A stretch of 64,000 bases of DNA, taken from positions 124,001 through 188,000 of the forward strand of contig CANJMI010000009.1 of NCBI GenBank assembly GCA_947475525.1. Reading direction: 5' to 3'. The DNA comes from Polyangiaceae bacterium (lineage in GTDB: Bacteria > Myxococcota_A > Polyangia > Polyangiales > Polyangiaceae). Of the stretch, positions 45,079 through 53,093 are shown piece by piece; the stretch's first letter is position 1, and each line of letters opens with the position of its first letter. Under the pieces are notes generated by a model that made no database searches, was not told where the DNA came from, and worked only from the letters and a program-made list of their open reading frames with translations. A program made the position numbers and the translations under genes.

Positions 45079-45696
45079 ATGACGATGCGGCCGTACGTCG
45101 TCCGCCAGGGCGATTATTTGACGGGCCTCGCCGACCGTCACGGGTTCGATCCGAAGCAGGTGTGGGAAGATCAGCGGAACGCCGAGCTCCGCGCGGAACG
45201 GCCGAGCCCCGAGGTGCTGGCTCCGGGCGACATCGTGTTCCTGCCCGAACATCCTCCGCGTGAACACAAAATCAACGAAAAGACAACGAATCGCTACCGC
45301 GCCCAGGTGCGGATGGTGACCGTGGTGCTCACCTTGCGCGAGGGCGAAAGGCCGCTCGCGTCGAAGCATTTCACGGTCGAAGGCGCCTCCCGGCGGATCG
45401 AAGGGACGAGCGATGGCAACGGTCGGATCTCGTTTCAGGTGCCGACGACGGTGAACGAGGTGCAGCTCACGCTGCTCGAGAGCGGCAACAGTTACCCCGT
45501 GCGCGTCGGTCATCTCGATCCGGCCGATGAGCTCTCCGGCGTGCGCCAGCGCCTCGCGCATCTCGGTTATCGCAGCGAGCAGCTCTCGAACGCGGGCGAT
45601 CCGCTGCGCATCGCGATTGCCAACTACCAGCGCGACCACGGTCTGCCGGTCACCGGCGAGGCCGACCAGGCCACGCGGGAATGCATGAGTCGCTAG
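45079..45696 (+). CDS. LysM / peptidoglycan-binding protein associated with VgrG
   Basis: 205 residues. Residues about 5-55 form a LysM-like motif (YVVRQGDYLTGLADRHGFDP ... LAPGDIVFLP). The middle is a beta-rich region with EGERPLASKHFTVEG and GTSDGNGRISFQVP. Residues about 145-203 form a peptidoglycan-binding-type 1 helical domain (VRQRLAHLGYRSEQ ... IANYQRDHGLPVTGEADQAT). No signal peptide, consistent with delivery by a type VI system or with a chaperone/adapter role. It starts 2 nt after the VgrG fragment and ends 2 nt before the effector. Confidence 0.8.
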   Translation: MTMRPYVVRQGDYLTGLADRHGFDPKQVWEDQRNAELRAERPSPEVLAPGDIVFLPEHPPREHKINEKTTNRYRAQVRMVTVVLTLREGERPLASKHFTVEGASRRIEGTSDGNGRISFQVPTTVNEVQLTLLESGNSYPVRVGHLDPADELSGVRQRLAHLGYRSEQLSNAGDPLRIAIANYQRDHGLPVTGEADQATRECMSR

Positions 45697-45698
45697 CC

Positions 45699-47189
45699 AT
45701 GCCCGAGATTCGCGGCCGAGTCGTCGATGACCAGCACCGTGCCGTGTCCGGTGTGCGCGTCGAGCTGTTCAGCGATCAGGTCGGCATGGCGCCCGGCGCG
45801 CCGATCGCCGCAGCCGCAGGAGAGGACAACGGCGGACTCATCCAGATGCTGAGCGGCCGCCGGCTCGGGCAGGCGACCACCGATAACCAGGGAAATTACA
45901 CGCTGAGGTACGAACAGCCGACGGCGCGCGATCTGCCGTACCTGTTGTATTACCTGCCCGACGCGCTCGAGCCGATCCAGGTGAACGCGATCAATCCCGG
46001 GCGCGAGAACCAGCGGCCGGTCCACACCGTGCTACGCGGAAGGCCGAACGAGCCGCCGCGTCGCCGGGTGCGCTCGGTCGATTCGTCGCGCGTCGATCAA
46101 GGGATATCGCCGATCGGCGTCACGCACAACGTCTACGCCCAGCTCGAATCCGCCATCGCTTCGGGCGACGCCGATTTGCGCCGCCAGATGGACGAACTCG
46201 CGTTGCGCTACGACGAGGATCAGCAGCGAATTCTCAACGCTTCGAACGACGGCTTCGGCGACGCGCTCGTCCAGTTCGACCACAACGAGCGCTGGCGGCG
46301 CGCCAACGCGCATCAGCTCCTGCAGACGCATATGGCCCGCTGGATGGATCGCGCGCAGACCGCAGCGCAGGACATCTACATGGCGATGGATGGCTACCTG
46401 ATGGTGCGAACCTTGACTATGGGGCTCGCCGAGATCAGCAGCGCTGCCGTCCGGCGGGTGACCGAAGCGGTGGCCGAGCGACGAGGGGCGACCGCGGGAA
46501 CGGAGCTCGCCGAACGTGGAGCCGCATCCGCCGCGAGAGGTCCGGCGGAAGAAGCGGCGGAACGTGCGGCGACCGCCGGCCCACGACCGGTCGAGTTGTC
46601 AGCCGAGTCGTCCGCGCCGCGCCTCGGAGCGCGTAACCCCGCCGCTCCACCCCTCATTGCACCGGGTAGCGCCCTCCCCAATGCACCCCGCTTCCACGAC
46701 TACGCCCGCCGCGGAATTTTCAGCTCTCCGGCGTGGCGGACACAGCTCGCCCAGGGGCCGTACTCGAACTGTTGGGCCTGCTGCATTCGGATGATCTTCC
46801 GCGACCTCGGCGTCGAACTCGGCGAACAGATGGCAACCAACCAGTTTACCATCCACGGCGCCCGCGACATGACCGCGGTGCTCCGCTACCTGCGGTTGCA
46901 GATGTGCAACAAGATCCCGGGGCTCATCACTTCGGCCGGGCGCTACGAGTTTTCCGCGATCCAGAACGTCGTCATGGGCGGGACGAACCGGACGTTCATG
47001 GCGGCGATTCACCGGCCCGGCTGGGTCGAAGCTCACGTCGTCATCGTCGACGCGGTACGTCCCGCCGTCATCCGTGGCCAAGAAGTCATAGCGGTATGGG
47101 TCCGCGATCCCAACGGCTTCAGCTACGTCCAGCGCGTCTCCGACTTCATGGCGGAATACCTGGGCGAAGGTATCTTCGTCGGGATCTAG
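45699..47189 (+). CDS. putative T6SS effector with C-terminal papain/C39-like cysteine protease domain
   Basis: 496 residues from ATG 45699; ATG 45681 would overlap the upstream gene. Residues about 1-80 look like a carboxypeptidase-regulatory/transthyretin-like beta-sandwich (RGRVVDDQHRAVSGVRVEL; ATTDNQGNYTLRYE). About 130-260 is helical. About 260-330 is a low-complexity Ala/Glu/Arg linker. The C-terminal about 155 residues carry GPYSNCWACCIRMIF (Cys358), WVEAHVVIVDAVR (His446) and VWVRDPNGF (Asp470/Asn472), the Cys-His-Asp order of papain/C39-like peptidases. No signal peptide. Position after VgrG and LysM genes suggests a secreted antibacterial or anti-eukaryotic toxin. No obvious immunity gene is adjacent. 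Confidence 0.75.
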   Translation: MPEIRGRVVDDQHRAVSGVRVELFSDQVGMAPGAPIAAAAGEDNGGLIQMLSGRRLGQATTDNQGNYTLRYEQPTARDLPYLLYYLPDALEPIQVNAINPGRENQRPVHTVLRGRPNEPPRRRVRSVDSSRVDQGISPIGVTHNVYAQLESAIASGDADLRRQMDELALRYDEDQQRILNASNDGFGDALVQFDHNERWRRANAHQLLQTHMARWMDRAQTAAQDIYMAMDGYLMVRTLTMGLAEISSAAVRRVTEAVAERRGATAGTELAERGAASAARGPAEEAAERAATAGPRPVELSAESSAPRLGARNPAAPPLIAPGSALPNAPRFHDYARRGIFSSPAWRTQLAQGPYSNCWACCIRMIFRDLGVELGEQMATNQFTIHGARDMTAVLRYLRLQMCNKIPGLITSAGRYEFSAIQNVVMGGTNRTFMAAIHRPGWVEAHVVIVDAVRPAVIRGQEVIAVWVRDPNGFSYVQRVSDFMAEYLGEGIFVGI

Positions 47190-47200
47190 CCCGCTTTCAA

Positions 47201-47335
47201 TCAGCTCCCACCCGCTTGCGGTGTCGGCGCGAGAACGCCGGCGTGCACGAGCACCCCACGGTGAACATTGAAGCCACCGATCTCGGCGACCCACGGGCTC
47301 TTCTTTCCACGGCGATGCTCGTCCCCGCACCGCAC
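47201..47335 (-). pseudogene. IS91-family transposase remnant (internal part)
   Basis: On the minus strand the open frame reads SPWVAEIGGFNVHRGVLVHA followed by GVLAPTPQAGGS and stop. The first part matches the conserved GFN(L/V)HAxV segment of IS91/Y2 transposases, and GVLAP resembles the later YHGVLAP motif, so an internal deletion has joined them. It lies 12 nt after the effector's stop, in opposite orientation to the IS91 remnant on its left. Confidence 0.55.
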
Positions 47336-47612
47336 GACGGTCCCGAGTGTCTGTCTCGCTAGCAAACCGGACATTTGCCTTGGCGCTTAGACCGGACAGG
47401 TCCCTTGCTCTCTACAGCGGGGATTCTACACCTGGCACCTCATCGAGCAGCAACTCACCATCAAGCCGAGTGTCTACGACCGCGCGACGAGGCTGCCCGC
47501 GGTCGGGAAGCGCTCTTCGGGTGGGCGAAAATTGAGCAGCAAACGACCGGCGACTCCAACCTCAGCGCCCTGTCCATCTAGGCGGGCTACCGCTTCATGC
47601 TATGGGTCAGTC
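47336..47612. other. degraded region with short direct repeats
   Basis: Contains CCGGACA twice in direct orientation about 30 nt apart, the kind of short repeat seen at insertion-sequence ends. It also has short plus-strand fragments of coding character in different frames (TWHLIEQQLTIKPSVYDRA and FGWAKIEQQTTGDSNLSALS), suggesting a frameshifted gene remnant. I cannot name the source. Confidence 0.35.
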
Positions 47613-48218
47613 ATGAGCAAACCTCATCCCCTGCGCGCGGCGACCGCGATCTTCGTTACCTTGGTCGCTGCAGCCGATTGCGGCGGGAAGGGCGTCGACG
47701 ATGAGAATTCCGCGCGGCGCGCCTACCTCGGTCTCGACGCTTCGGTCGACCGTGGCATCAACCTCCGGATGGCGGGTTTCAACGCCGCCAAGAACGCCAG
47801 CATCCCACCGCAGACCGGCTCCGGCAGCGCCAGCGGCACCATGACGGTGTCTGGCAAAGTCGACCAGGGCGCATCCGCAAACAAGGAGATGCGCTTGCAG
47901 GATGCGCTCGCCGGCTACTCGGACGGGCCGGTCGAGACGAGCTACCACATCACCTACGACACCGATCCCGCAGCGCTGCCGGAACTCGATCTGAGTCTGC
48001 GCAACATTCCAAACGGCACCTTCACCGGCTCATTGATCGGAAAGTTCAACATGAGCGGCGATCTCGAGGGTGCGGTCACGCTCACGCTCTCCCTGGCTGG
48101 AAAGATCCAGGCCGTCATGGGCAAGACGGATGCGATCGAGCGCACGCCTGGGAGCACCACCATAACGGGTACTGCCGATTCGGACTATGGCAGCTACGAC
48201 GTCAACCTGACGCGCTAG
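47613..48218 (+). CDS. exported protein of unknown function
   Basis: 201 residues from ATG 47613 (the frame is open from 47532). The N-terminus has a signal-like stretch (HPLRAATAIFVTLVAAADC), but Asp before Cys is unusual for a lipobox, so lipidation is uncertain. The mature part has GLDASVDRGINLRMAGFNAA, KVDQGASANKEMRL and LPELDLSLRNIPNGTFTGSL, alternating polar/hydrophobic strands rich in Gly/Thr, like an exported beta-barrel or sandwich. It lies 420 nt after the putative effector on the same strand. A periplasmic immunity role is conceivable but not supported beyond position. Confidence 0.6.
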   Translation: MSKPHPLRAATAIFVTLVAAADCGGKGVDDENSARRAYLGLDASVDRGINLRMAGFNAAKNASIPPQTGSGSASGTMTVSGKVDQGASANKEMRLQDALAGYSDGPVETSYHITYDTDPAALPELDLSLRNIPNGTFTGSLIGKFNMSGDLEGAVTLTLSLAGKIQAVMGKTDAIERTPGSTTITGTADSDYGSYDVNLTR

Positions 48219-48251
48219 CCCTCGATTCGTTCGAATCGAGCGGTGAGTAAC

Positions 48252-48356
48252 AACTGGAAAAACAGCTCCAGGGGGCGGGTACGCGCGTCGACCGAAGGCG
48301 TTGGCACGCGGGGAGAGGAGTTGAGCTTTGTGATACGGAGCCTGAACCTGCGAATG
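48252..48356. repeat. dispersed non-coding repeat, copy B
   Basis: Second copy of the element at 42582-42692, same orientation, about 5.7 kb apart. It starts with GGAAAAACAGCTCCAG and ends near CCTGCGAATGCG. It lies 34 nt after the stop of the 47.6-48.2 kb gene. Confidence 0.75.
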
Positions 48357-48851
48357 CGACGGGGGATCTCGAGGCGATCCTGAGCGAGGGGAGGTCTGGT
48401 GATGTATCTGCAGAGTCTCTGTAGTTGAGCTGCGGATAGGAAAAGTGAAGCTGGAAAACGCCCGATTCGGCAGGGCAACTCGGCGCGAACTCGGCGGGCC
48501 AAGGCCGGCTAACAAAAACAAAAAAATCCAACAACCGGTGGTTTGGGTGGCTGAAGTGCGGCTGGGTCCCGACAACCCAAAGAACGGACGCACCCGTGCA
48601 CTGGCCGGCATGGACACGGCGATGGCCGCGCTCGGCGTCAGGGAACGCTGAACGGTTACATCGCGACTGTCCCGGTGGCGGAGCGCGCGGGCTCCATGCA
48701 CCGTCGCCGCGTCACAGTAGCCACCGTGACAGTCTTACCCTGTCCGCGTCCTGGCGATTTGCGTCTCCGCATGCCGGCGCCACGGCCCGCGGGGCCCTGG
48801 TCGGGGCGCCGCGGCAGGACGGCCAGCGCGACGGTTGATCAATCGATCAGC
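48357..48851. other. gene-free intergenic stretch
   Basis: About 500 bases with no frame of convincing coding character on either strand. It holds an A-rich tract (AACAAAAACAAAAAAATCC, 48511-48529) that could serve as a T-tract on the minus strand, but I see no stem next to it. Confidence 0.45.
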
Positions 48852-49391
48852 TCAACGGAACGCGGGCGCCGAGTAGCTCGTCTTCTCGCACTTGTCGGAG
48901 CCGGCGGTCTTACGCGTGTAGCCCGACTCGCACTTCGACTCCGTGCGCGTCTCCGTCTCCTTCTTGCAAGTGTCCCGGTTAGCGTCGCCGTCGGTTACCT
49001 TCGTCGCCCCCGCCACGCTGCACTTGACCGGCTTTTGCCCCTTGTTCTCGGTCTTGTGCTCGCAATGGTCAACCCCGGCCTTGACGACGATCTTCCAGTT
49101 GTCCTTGATGTCGGTCAGGGCGAGGTCGCACTCGGTGGCGGAAGGAACCATGCTGATCTTCTCGCACATGTCGATGCCGATGATATCCGTCTTCAGCGTG
49201 GAGCCGGTGACGGGGCAAGTCGCCGAATTCGACTCAATCTTCTCGCAGGTGTGCTGCTTGCCGACGCCGTTCTGCTTGAGCGTTCCGCTCGTGCAGTAAG
49301 GGGAGTACCAGGTTTCGGCACTCGCGACGCCCGCAAGGGTTAGGAGAGAGAGCACAACGCCAGCCTTCACATTCAACGCAAGCTTCAACAT
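48852..49391 (-). CDS. secreted Cys-rich protein
   Basis: 179 residues. The start ATG 49391 has AGGTG 5 nt upstream. The signal peptide (VVLSLLTLAGVASA) should be cut before ETWYSPYC. The mature protein contains 12 Cys in a loose repeat of about 25-30 residues: C(T/P)..G(S/T)..K......C(E/K)K, for example CEKIESNSATCPVTGS, DMCEKISMVPSATECD and TCKKETETRTESKCESGY. The regular CEK/CKK motif suggests disulfide-linked repeats. No family recognised. It lies within the accessory region, so it may be acquired. Confidence 0.7.
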   Translation of the reverse strand: MLKLALNVKAGVVLSLLTLAGVASAETWYSPYCTSGTLKQNGVGKQHTCEKIESNSATCPVTGSTLKTDIIGIDMCEKISMVPSATECDLALTDIKDNWKIVVKAGVDHCEHKTENKGQKPVKCSVAGATKVTDGDANRDTCKKETETRTESKCESGYTRKTAGSDKCEKTSYSAPAFR

Positions 49392-49614
49392 GGTTCACCT
49401 ATAAAATTAAGTGGTAGCCCAGATGGCCGACCACAACGGTATCGACCGGGACAGCTGCGCCCGCTCCCCGGAGAATCCGTGGAGGGTGCCCGCCCGTAGT
49501 GGATGGCCTTTTGGGTACCGAGCCCCACCTGGCCAATCCAGGCGGGACGCTGCCACCATCCCCCACATCCGTCAACGGGCCGGGCCCCCCAAGAGGGTCG
49601 GTAGCACGATTTCT

Positions 49615-49863
49615 TCAGCGGTCCCGAGGCAGTTCGCAGGAGTGAAGGTTCAGCGGCCAACGCCGCGATGGGCGCGATAGAGCGCGCTCGCCGATCACCG
49701 TGTCGAGATCGATGTCGGCGCCCACGGGCACGAGCAGGCCAATCTCGAAGCGATAGAGCTCCGATAGCCCCTCGCGGCCACGAAACGCCGCCACTCGAGT
49801 GGACTCTGGAAGAGCCTTCGACTCGAAACGAAATAGGTCCCCAACACGATCCGTTGTCGCCAT
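49615..49863 (-). pseudogene. VgrG remnant: N-terminal part only
   Basis: 82 codons from ATG 49863. LFRFESKALPESTRVAAFRG, LSELYRFEIGLLVP and DIDLDTVIGERA match the first 60 residues of VgrG (gp27-like ring: F.FES..LP....V..F.G.EGLS.LYRFE..L.....DLD...G). From about 49680 leftward the similarity ends abruptly (LNLHSCELPRDR, stop). The remnant is on the opposite strand to the VgrG C-part at 44561. Confidence 0.65.
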
Positions 49864-50025
49864 GCCCGTCCCCCTAACCCGGTCTTATAGGTCGACGCTC
49901 GCGGGGATGCTAGGTCTGACCCATGCTGAAGCCCGCGCCAGGGGTCAGCCGCTCGGCCGGGGAGTGAAGAGCAAGAGTGGGGCGTGCCCTTGACTCAGTG
50001 CGGCATTGTCAATAGACCGAACGGC

Positions 50026-50850
50026 GTGAAAATCCTCGTCGCACTCAAGCGCGTTGCGGACCCCGACAACGCCAACAAGGTGAAGATCCCCGCGGACGGC
50101 TCCAAGGTCGATACGACCGGGCTCGAGTGGAAGCCGAACCCGTTTGACGACTACGCGCTGGAGGCGGCGCTTCGACTCACCGAAGACGGCAAGAGCACGA
50201 AGGTGCGGAAAGGCGAGGTCGTGGTCGTAAGCTTCGGTCCGAAGGAGGTCGAGACGACCTTGAGGAGCGCGCTCGCGACGGGCGCCGATCGTGCGATTCG
50301 AGTCGAGTGCACGGACGAACAGCTCGACGGATTCGTCGTCGCCAAGGCGCTTGCAGCGCTCGCGGTTGCCGAGAAGCCGGACGTCGTAATCCTCGGCAAG
50401 CAGGCGGTTGACGGCGACTCGAACCAGGTCGGCCAAATCCTCGCCGAGTTGCTCGATTGGCCACAGGCTGCGTTCGCGGCCACCCTGCGCGAAGAGAGCG
50501 CCGGATTGCTCGTCGCTCGCGAAGTCGATGGTGGCGTCGTCGAGGTCCGCGTGTCGTATCCGGCCGTCGTCACGGTTGACCTGCGCGTCGTGGCGCCAAC
50601 CAGCGTGTACTCGGCTTCGACCGATCGCGCATTCAAGTACAACGATGGCGTCCGCTTCGCCCCGCTCCCCGCGATCATGCAGGCGCGCAAGAAGCCGCTC
50701 GACACAAAGACTCTGGCCGAGCTCACGACCGAGAAACCGCGCATCCGCTACGTAAAGTACGAGGCGCCGCCGGCACGCAAGGCTGGCGCCAAGGTGGCGA
50801 ACGTCGATGCGCTGCTCGACAAGCTCAAGAACGAAGCTAAAGCGCTCTGA
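50026..50850 (+). CDS. etfB: electron transfer flavoprotein beta subunit
   Basis: 274 residues from GTG 50026 (VKILVALKRVADPDN, the family N-terminus); an upstream TTG at 49984 would add 14 atypical residues. Motifs are NPFDDYALEAALRL, VVSFGPKEVETTLRSALATGAD, VILGKQAVDGDSNQVGQILAELL and a basic C-terminus. With EtfA it binds FAD and AMP and carries electrons from acyl-CoA and other dehydrogenases to the quinone pool. It precedes etfA by 26 nt. A downstream chain-end Lys-rich tail is normal. Confidence 0.93.
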   Translation: MKILVALKRVADPDNANKVKIPADGSKVDTTGLEWKPNPFDDYALEAALRLTEDGKSTKVRKGEVVVVSFGPKEVETTLRSALATGADRAIRVECTDEQLDGFVVAKALAALAVAEKPDVVILGKQAVDGDSNQVGQILAELLDWPQAAFAATLREESAGLLVAREVDGGVVEVRVSYPAVVTVDLRVVAPTSVYSASTDRAFKYNDGVRFAPLPAIMQARKKPLDTKTLAELTTEKPRIRYVKYEAPPARKAGAKVANVDALLDKLKNEAKAL

Positions 50851-50876
50851 ACCACACGCACGAAAGGAACAACATC

Positions 50877-51851
50877 ATGGCAAACGTACTTGTCGTTGCA
50901 GAGTTCGCTGAAGGCAAAGTCAAGAGGACCACGCATTCGGCCGTCACCTTCGCTCGCACCGCCGCTGCGGCCCTCGGTGGTAGTTATTCGATCCTCGTGC
51001 TCGGCTCGGAGCTCGGTGCCGCTGCCGAGGAGCTCGCGAAGCTCGGGGCTGAGAAGGTGCTGGTCGTCGACGACGCCTCCCTTGCGAATTACCTCGCGGA
51101 ACGCTACGCGCCGACCGTCGCCGCCGTAGCGAAGGACTACGCGGTGGTCGTGGCTGCGGCCAGTGGCTTCGGCAAGGATCTCTTGCCGCGTGTGGCCGGA
51201 AGGGTCGAGGCGGGTTATGCCGCCGACATCACCGACGTCACCGCGAGCGGGGGGACGCTTCACTACAAGCGCCCGTTGTTCGCCGGCAACGCCTTTGGCA
51301 TCTGCGTGGTCGAGTCCGCGATTCAGGTCGTGACCGTGCGTCAGAGCGCGTTCGCGGCTGCCGAGTCGACGGGTTCCGCGTCGCCTATCGAGAAGGTCGC
51401 GCTCGCGGCTGTCGGGCAAGCTGCGGCGCGCGTCGAGTGGGTGAAGTGCGACCAGGTGAAGAGCGAGCGGCCCGAGCTCGCCGAGGCGAAGGTTGTGGTC
51501 TCCGGTGGCCGCGCGCTGAAGGAGCAATTCTATGCGCTGCTCGATCCGCTGGCGGACGTGCTCGGTGCCGCGGTTGGTGCGAGCCGTGCCGCATGTGACA
51601 ACGGCTATTGCGCGCCGGATCTCCAGGTCGGTCAGACCGGCAAGGTCGTTGCTCCCGGGCTCTACTTTGCAATCGGCATCAGCGGGGCCATCCAGCACCT
51701 CGCCGGCATGAAGAGCAGCAAAGTGATTGTGTCGATCAACAAAGACGGCGACGCGCCGATCTTCCAGGTCTCCGATTATGGTCTTGTGGGCGATCTCTTC
51801 CAGATCGTCCCCGAATTGACCGAGAAGCTGACGGCGCTCAAAGCCGGTTGA
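50877..51851 (+). CDS. etfA: electron transfer flavoprotein alpha subunit
   Basis: 324 residues, ATG with GAAAGGA about 8 nt upstream. The N-terminal domain ([20 protein letters not shown]) is followed by the C-terminal FAD domain: [43 protein letters not shown] and [20 protein letters not shown], then [19 protein letters not shown], the ETF-alpha signature. It works with EtfB in beta-oxidation and amino acid catabolism electron flow. Confidence 0.95.
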   Translation: MANVLVVAEFAEGKVKRTTHSAVTFARTAAAALGGSYSILVLGSELGAAAEELAKLGAEKVLVVDDASLANYLAERYAPTVAAVAKDYAVVVAAASGFGKDLLPRVAGRVEAGYAADITDVTASGGTLHYKRPLFAGNAFGICVVESAIQVVTVRQSAFAAAESTGSASPIEKVALAAVGQAAARVEWVKCDQVKSERPELAEAKVVVSGGRALKEQFYALLDPLADVLGAAVGASRAACDNGYCAPDLQVGQTGKVVAPGLYFAIGISGAIQHLAGMKSSKVIVSINKDGDAPIFQVSDYGLVGDLFQIVPELTEKLTALKAG

Positions 51852-51939
51852 GTCGCGCGTCGCCGGCTTTGGCCTGAGTGCGCCAAAGACCGTGCGGCTG
51901 TGCTTGACGCTGACGGCTCCGGCAGGTTCCATTGTCACC

Positions 51940-52200
51940 ATGGAATCGCCGGAGCATCCTTTTTTGTCGGACGCTTTTGTCGCGTCGGAAATCGACCGGG
52001 CCCTCGCGCCGTTCAGCGGCGTGCTCGACGCCTCCGAGCGTGCGTGGATGCGTGCGGCCCTCGCCGCCGAGCTCGCCGAGGATGGGGAGCTCCAAGGATT
52101 GCTCGCCGCGGTTCACCCGTCGACCATCGACGTCAGCGGCGAGCGCCTGCGGCCGTGGCTCGAACTCGTCGCCGCGGTTGAGGCACGTGAGGTCGGTTGA
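51940..52200 (+). CDS. small uncharacterised protein
   Basis: 86 residues from ATG 51940 (an upstream frame begins at 51892). The sequence is acidic and helical: FLSDAFVASEIDRALAPFSG, DASERAWMRAALAAELAED and LRPWLELVAAVEAREVG. No signal or membrane segment. It follows etfA by 88 nt on the same strand and precedes the lipoprotein gene by 22 nt. No family recognised; likely cytosolic. Confidence 0.6.
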   Translation: MESPEHPFLSDAFVASEIDRALAPFSGVLDASERAWMRAALAAELAEDGELQGLLAAVHPSTIDVSGERLRPWLELVAAVEAREVG

Positions 52201-52222
52201 AGTTGACGGGCTTGTGCGGTCC

Positions 52223-53053
52223 ATGCCGCTTTTCCCGGTCTTTTTTGCGGTCTTTTTTGCAGCGTGCGTCCTCGACCGAAGCGGGCTTCGCGAGCCGTTG
52301 GACAGCGTTGCGAGTGCCGCATCGGTCGGCAGCGGGGGTACGGGCCCAAGTGGCCCTGTCAGTGCGACCGGCAGCAGCGGGGCAGGTGTTGGGGGCAGCA
52401 GCACGACTTCCGGCGGCGGCTGCAGTCCCGAGTGCGCGCTCGCGGATGGGTTTTTTTGCGAGTCCGTGATGGGCAGCTCCGAGTGTTGGCACCGGCAGGA
52501 CGTGACGGTCGAGCCCGACGAGCCTCTCGCGATCGAGGACAACAACTACGACGGCACGTTGGACTCGATGAACTGTTTGACCTTCGTCGCAGGCGGTGAC
52601 GGCATACGGACCGTGACGGCCGTGGAGCTGAGGCTCGGGCTCGAGCACGAGCGCCTTGGGCACTTGGTGGTGAAGGTGCAAAGCCCGGACGGGACGATCC
52701 TCACGGTGCTGAATCGCCCGGGCACCAGCGAGCCTAAAGATGACGGCAATTCGAAGGGCGACGGTAGTGCGGCGAACCTCGCGGCGGACTATCCCCTCGC
52801 GTTCCGCGACGGAGCCGCGACCTCCGCGGAGGACATGGGCAAAGGCCTCGAGGACGCGGACGTGGTCTGCAAGTCATCACCGAACACGTGCGAATTCGCG
52901 CCGGCCCCCGACAGCGACGATGCCTCTCTCGAGGGCTTCGCGGGATTTTCAGGTGAGCCTCCCGAGGGGGAGTGGCTCGTGTGTGCCGGCGACGCCGTCG
53001 GCATGGTCGAGGGCACGCTGGCCTCGGCGACGCTGACGCTCTTCTCAAAGTGA
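52223..53053 (+). CDS. lipoprotein with proprotein-convertase-type P domain
   Basis: 276 residues from ATG 52223. The signal peptide MPLFPVFFAVFFAAC ends in a lipobox. It is encoded by a 12-bp direct repeat (GGTCTTTTTTGC twice, 52238-52261). A Ser/Gly linker is followed by a short Cys-rich segment (SPECALADGFFCESVMGSSEC) and a P/Homo-B-like jelly-roll domain of about 150 residues: AVELRLGLEHERLGHLVVKV, QSPDGTILTVLNRPG and GFSGEPPEGEWLVCAGD. P domains usually accompany subtilisin-like or metalloproteases; here none is attached. Surface-anchored adhesion or binding is plausible. Confidence 0.78.
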   Translation: MPLFPVFFAVFFAACVLDRSGLREPLDSVASAASVGSGGTGPSGPVSATGSSGAGVGGSSTTSGGGCSPECALADGFFCESVMGSSECWHRQDVTVEPDEPLAIEDNNYDGTLDSMNCLTFVAGGDGIRTVTAVELRLGLEHERLGHLVVKVQSPDGTILTVLNRPGTSEPKDDGNSKGDGSAANLAADYPLAFRDGAATSAEDMGKGLEDADVVCKSSPNTCEFAPAPDSDDASLEGFAGFSGEPPEGEWLVCAGDAVGMVEGTLASATLTLFSK

Positions 53054-53093
53054 CGCAGCGTGTCACGCGGGCGCGCTTTGCAATTCGCCGCTG

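Noticed and set aside
49385-49660. Minus-strand 91-codon frame between the Cys-rich gene and the VgrG remnant
   Set aside because: Rich in Trp/Gly/Arg with no recognisable motif, no ribosome binding site, and it ends inside the Cys-rich gene's leader. Not supported as a gene.
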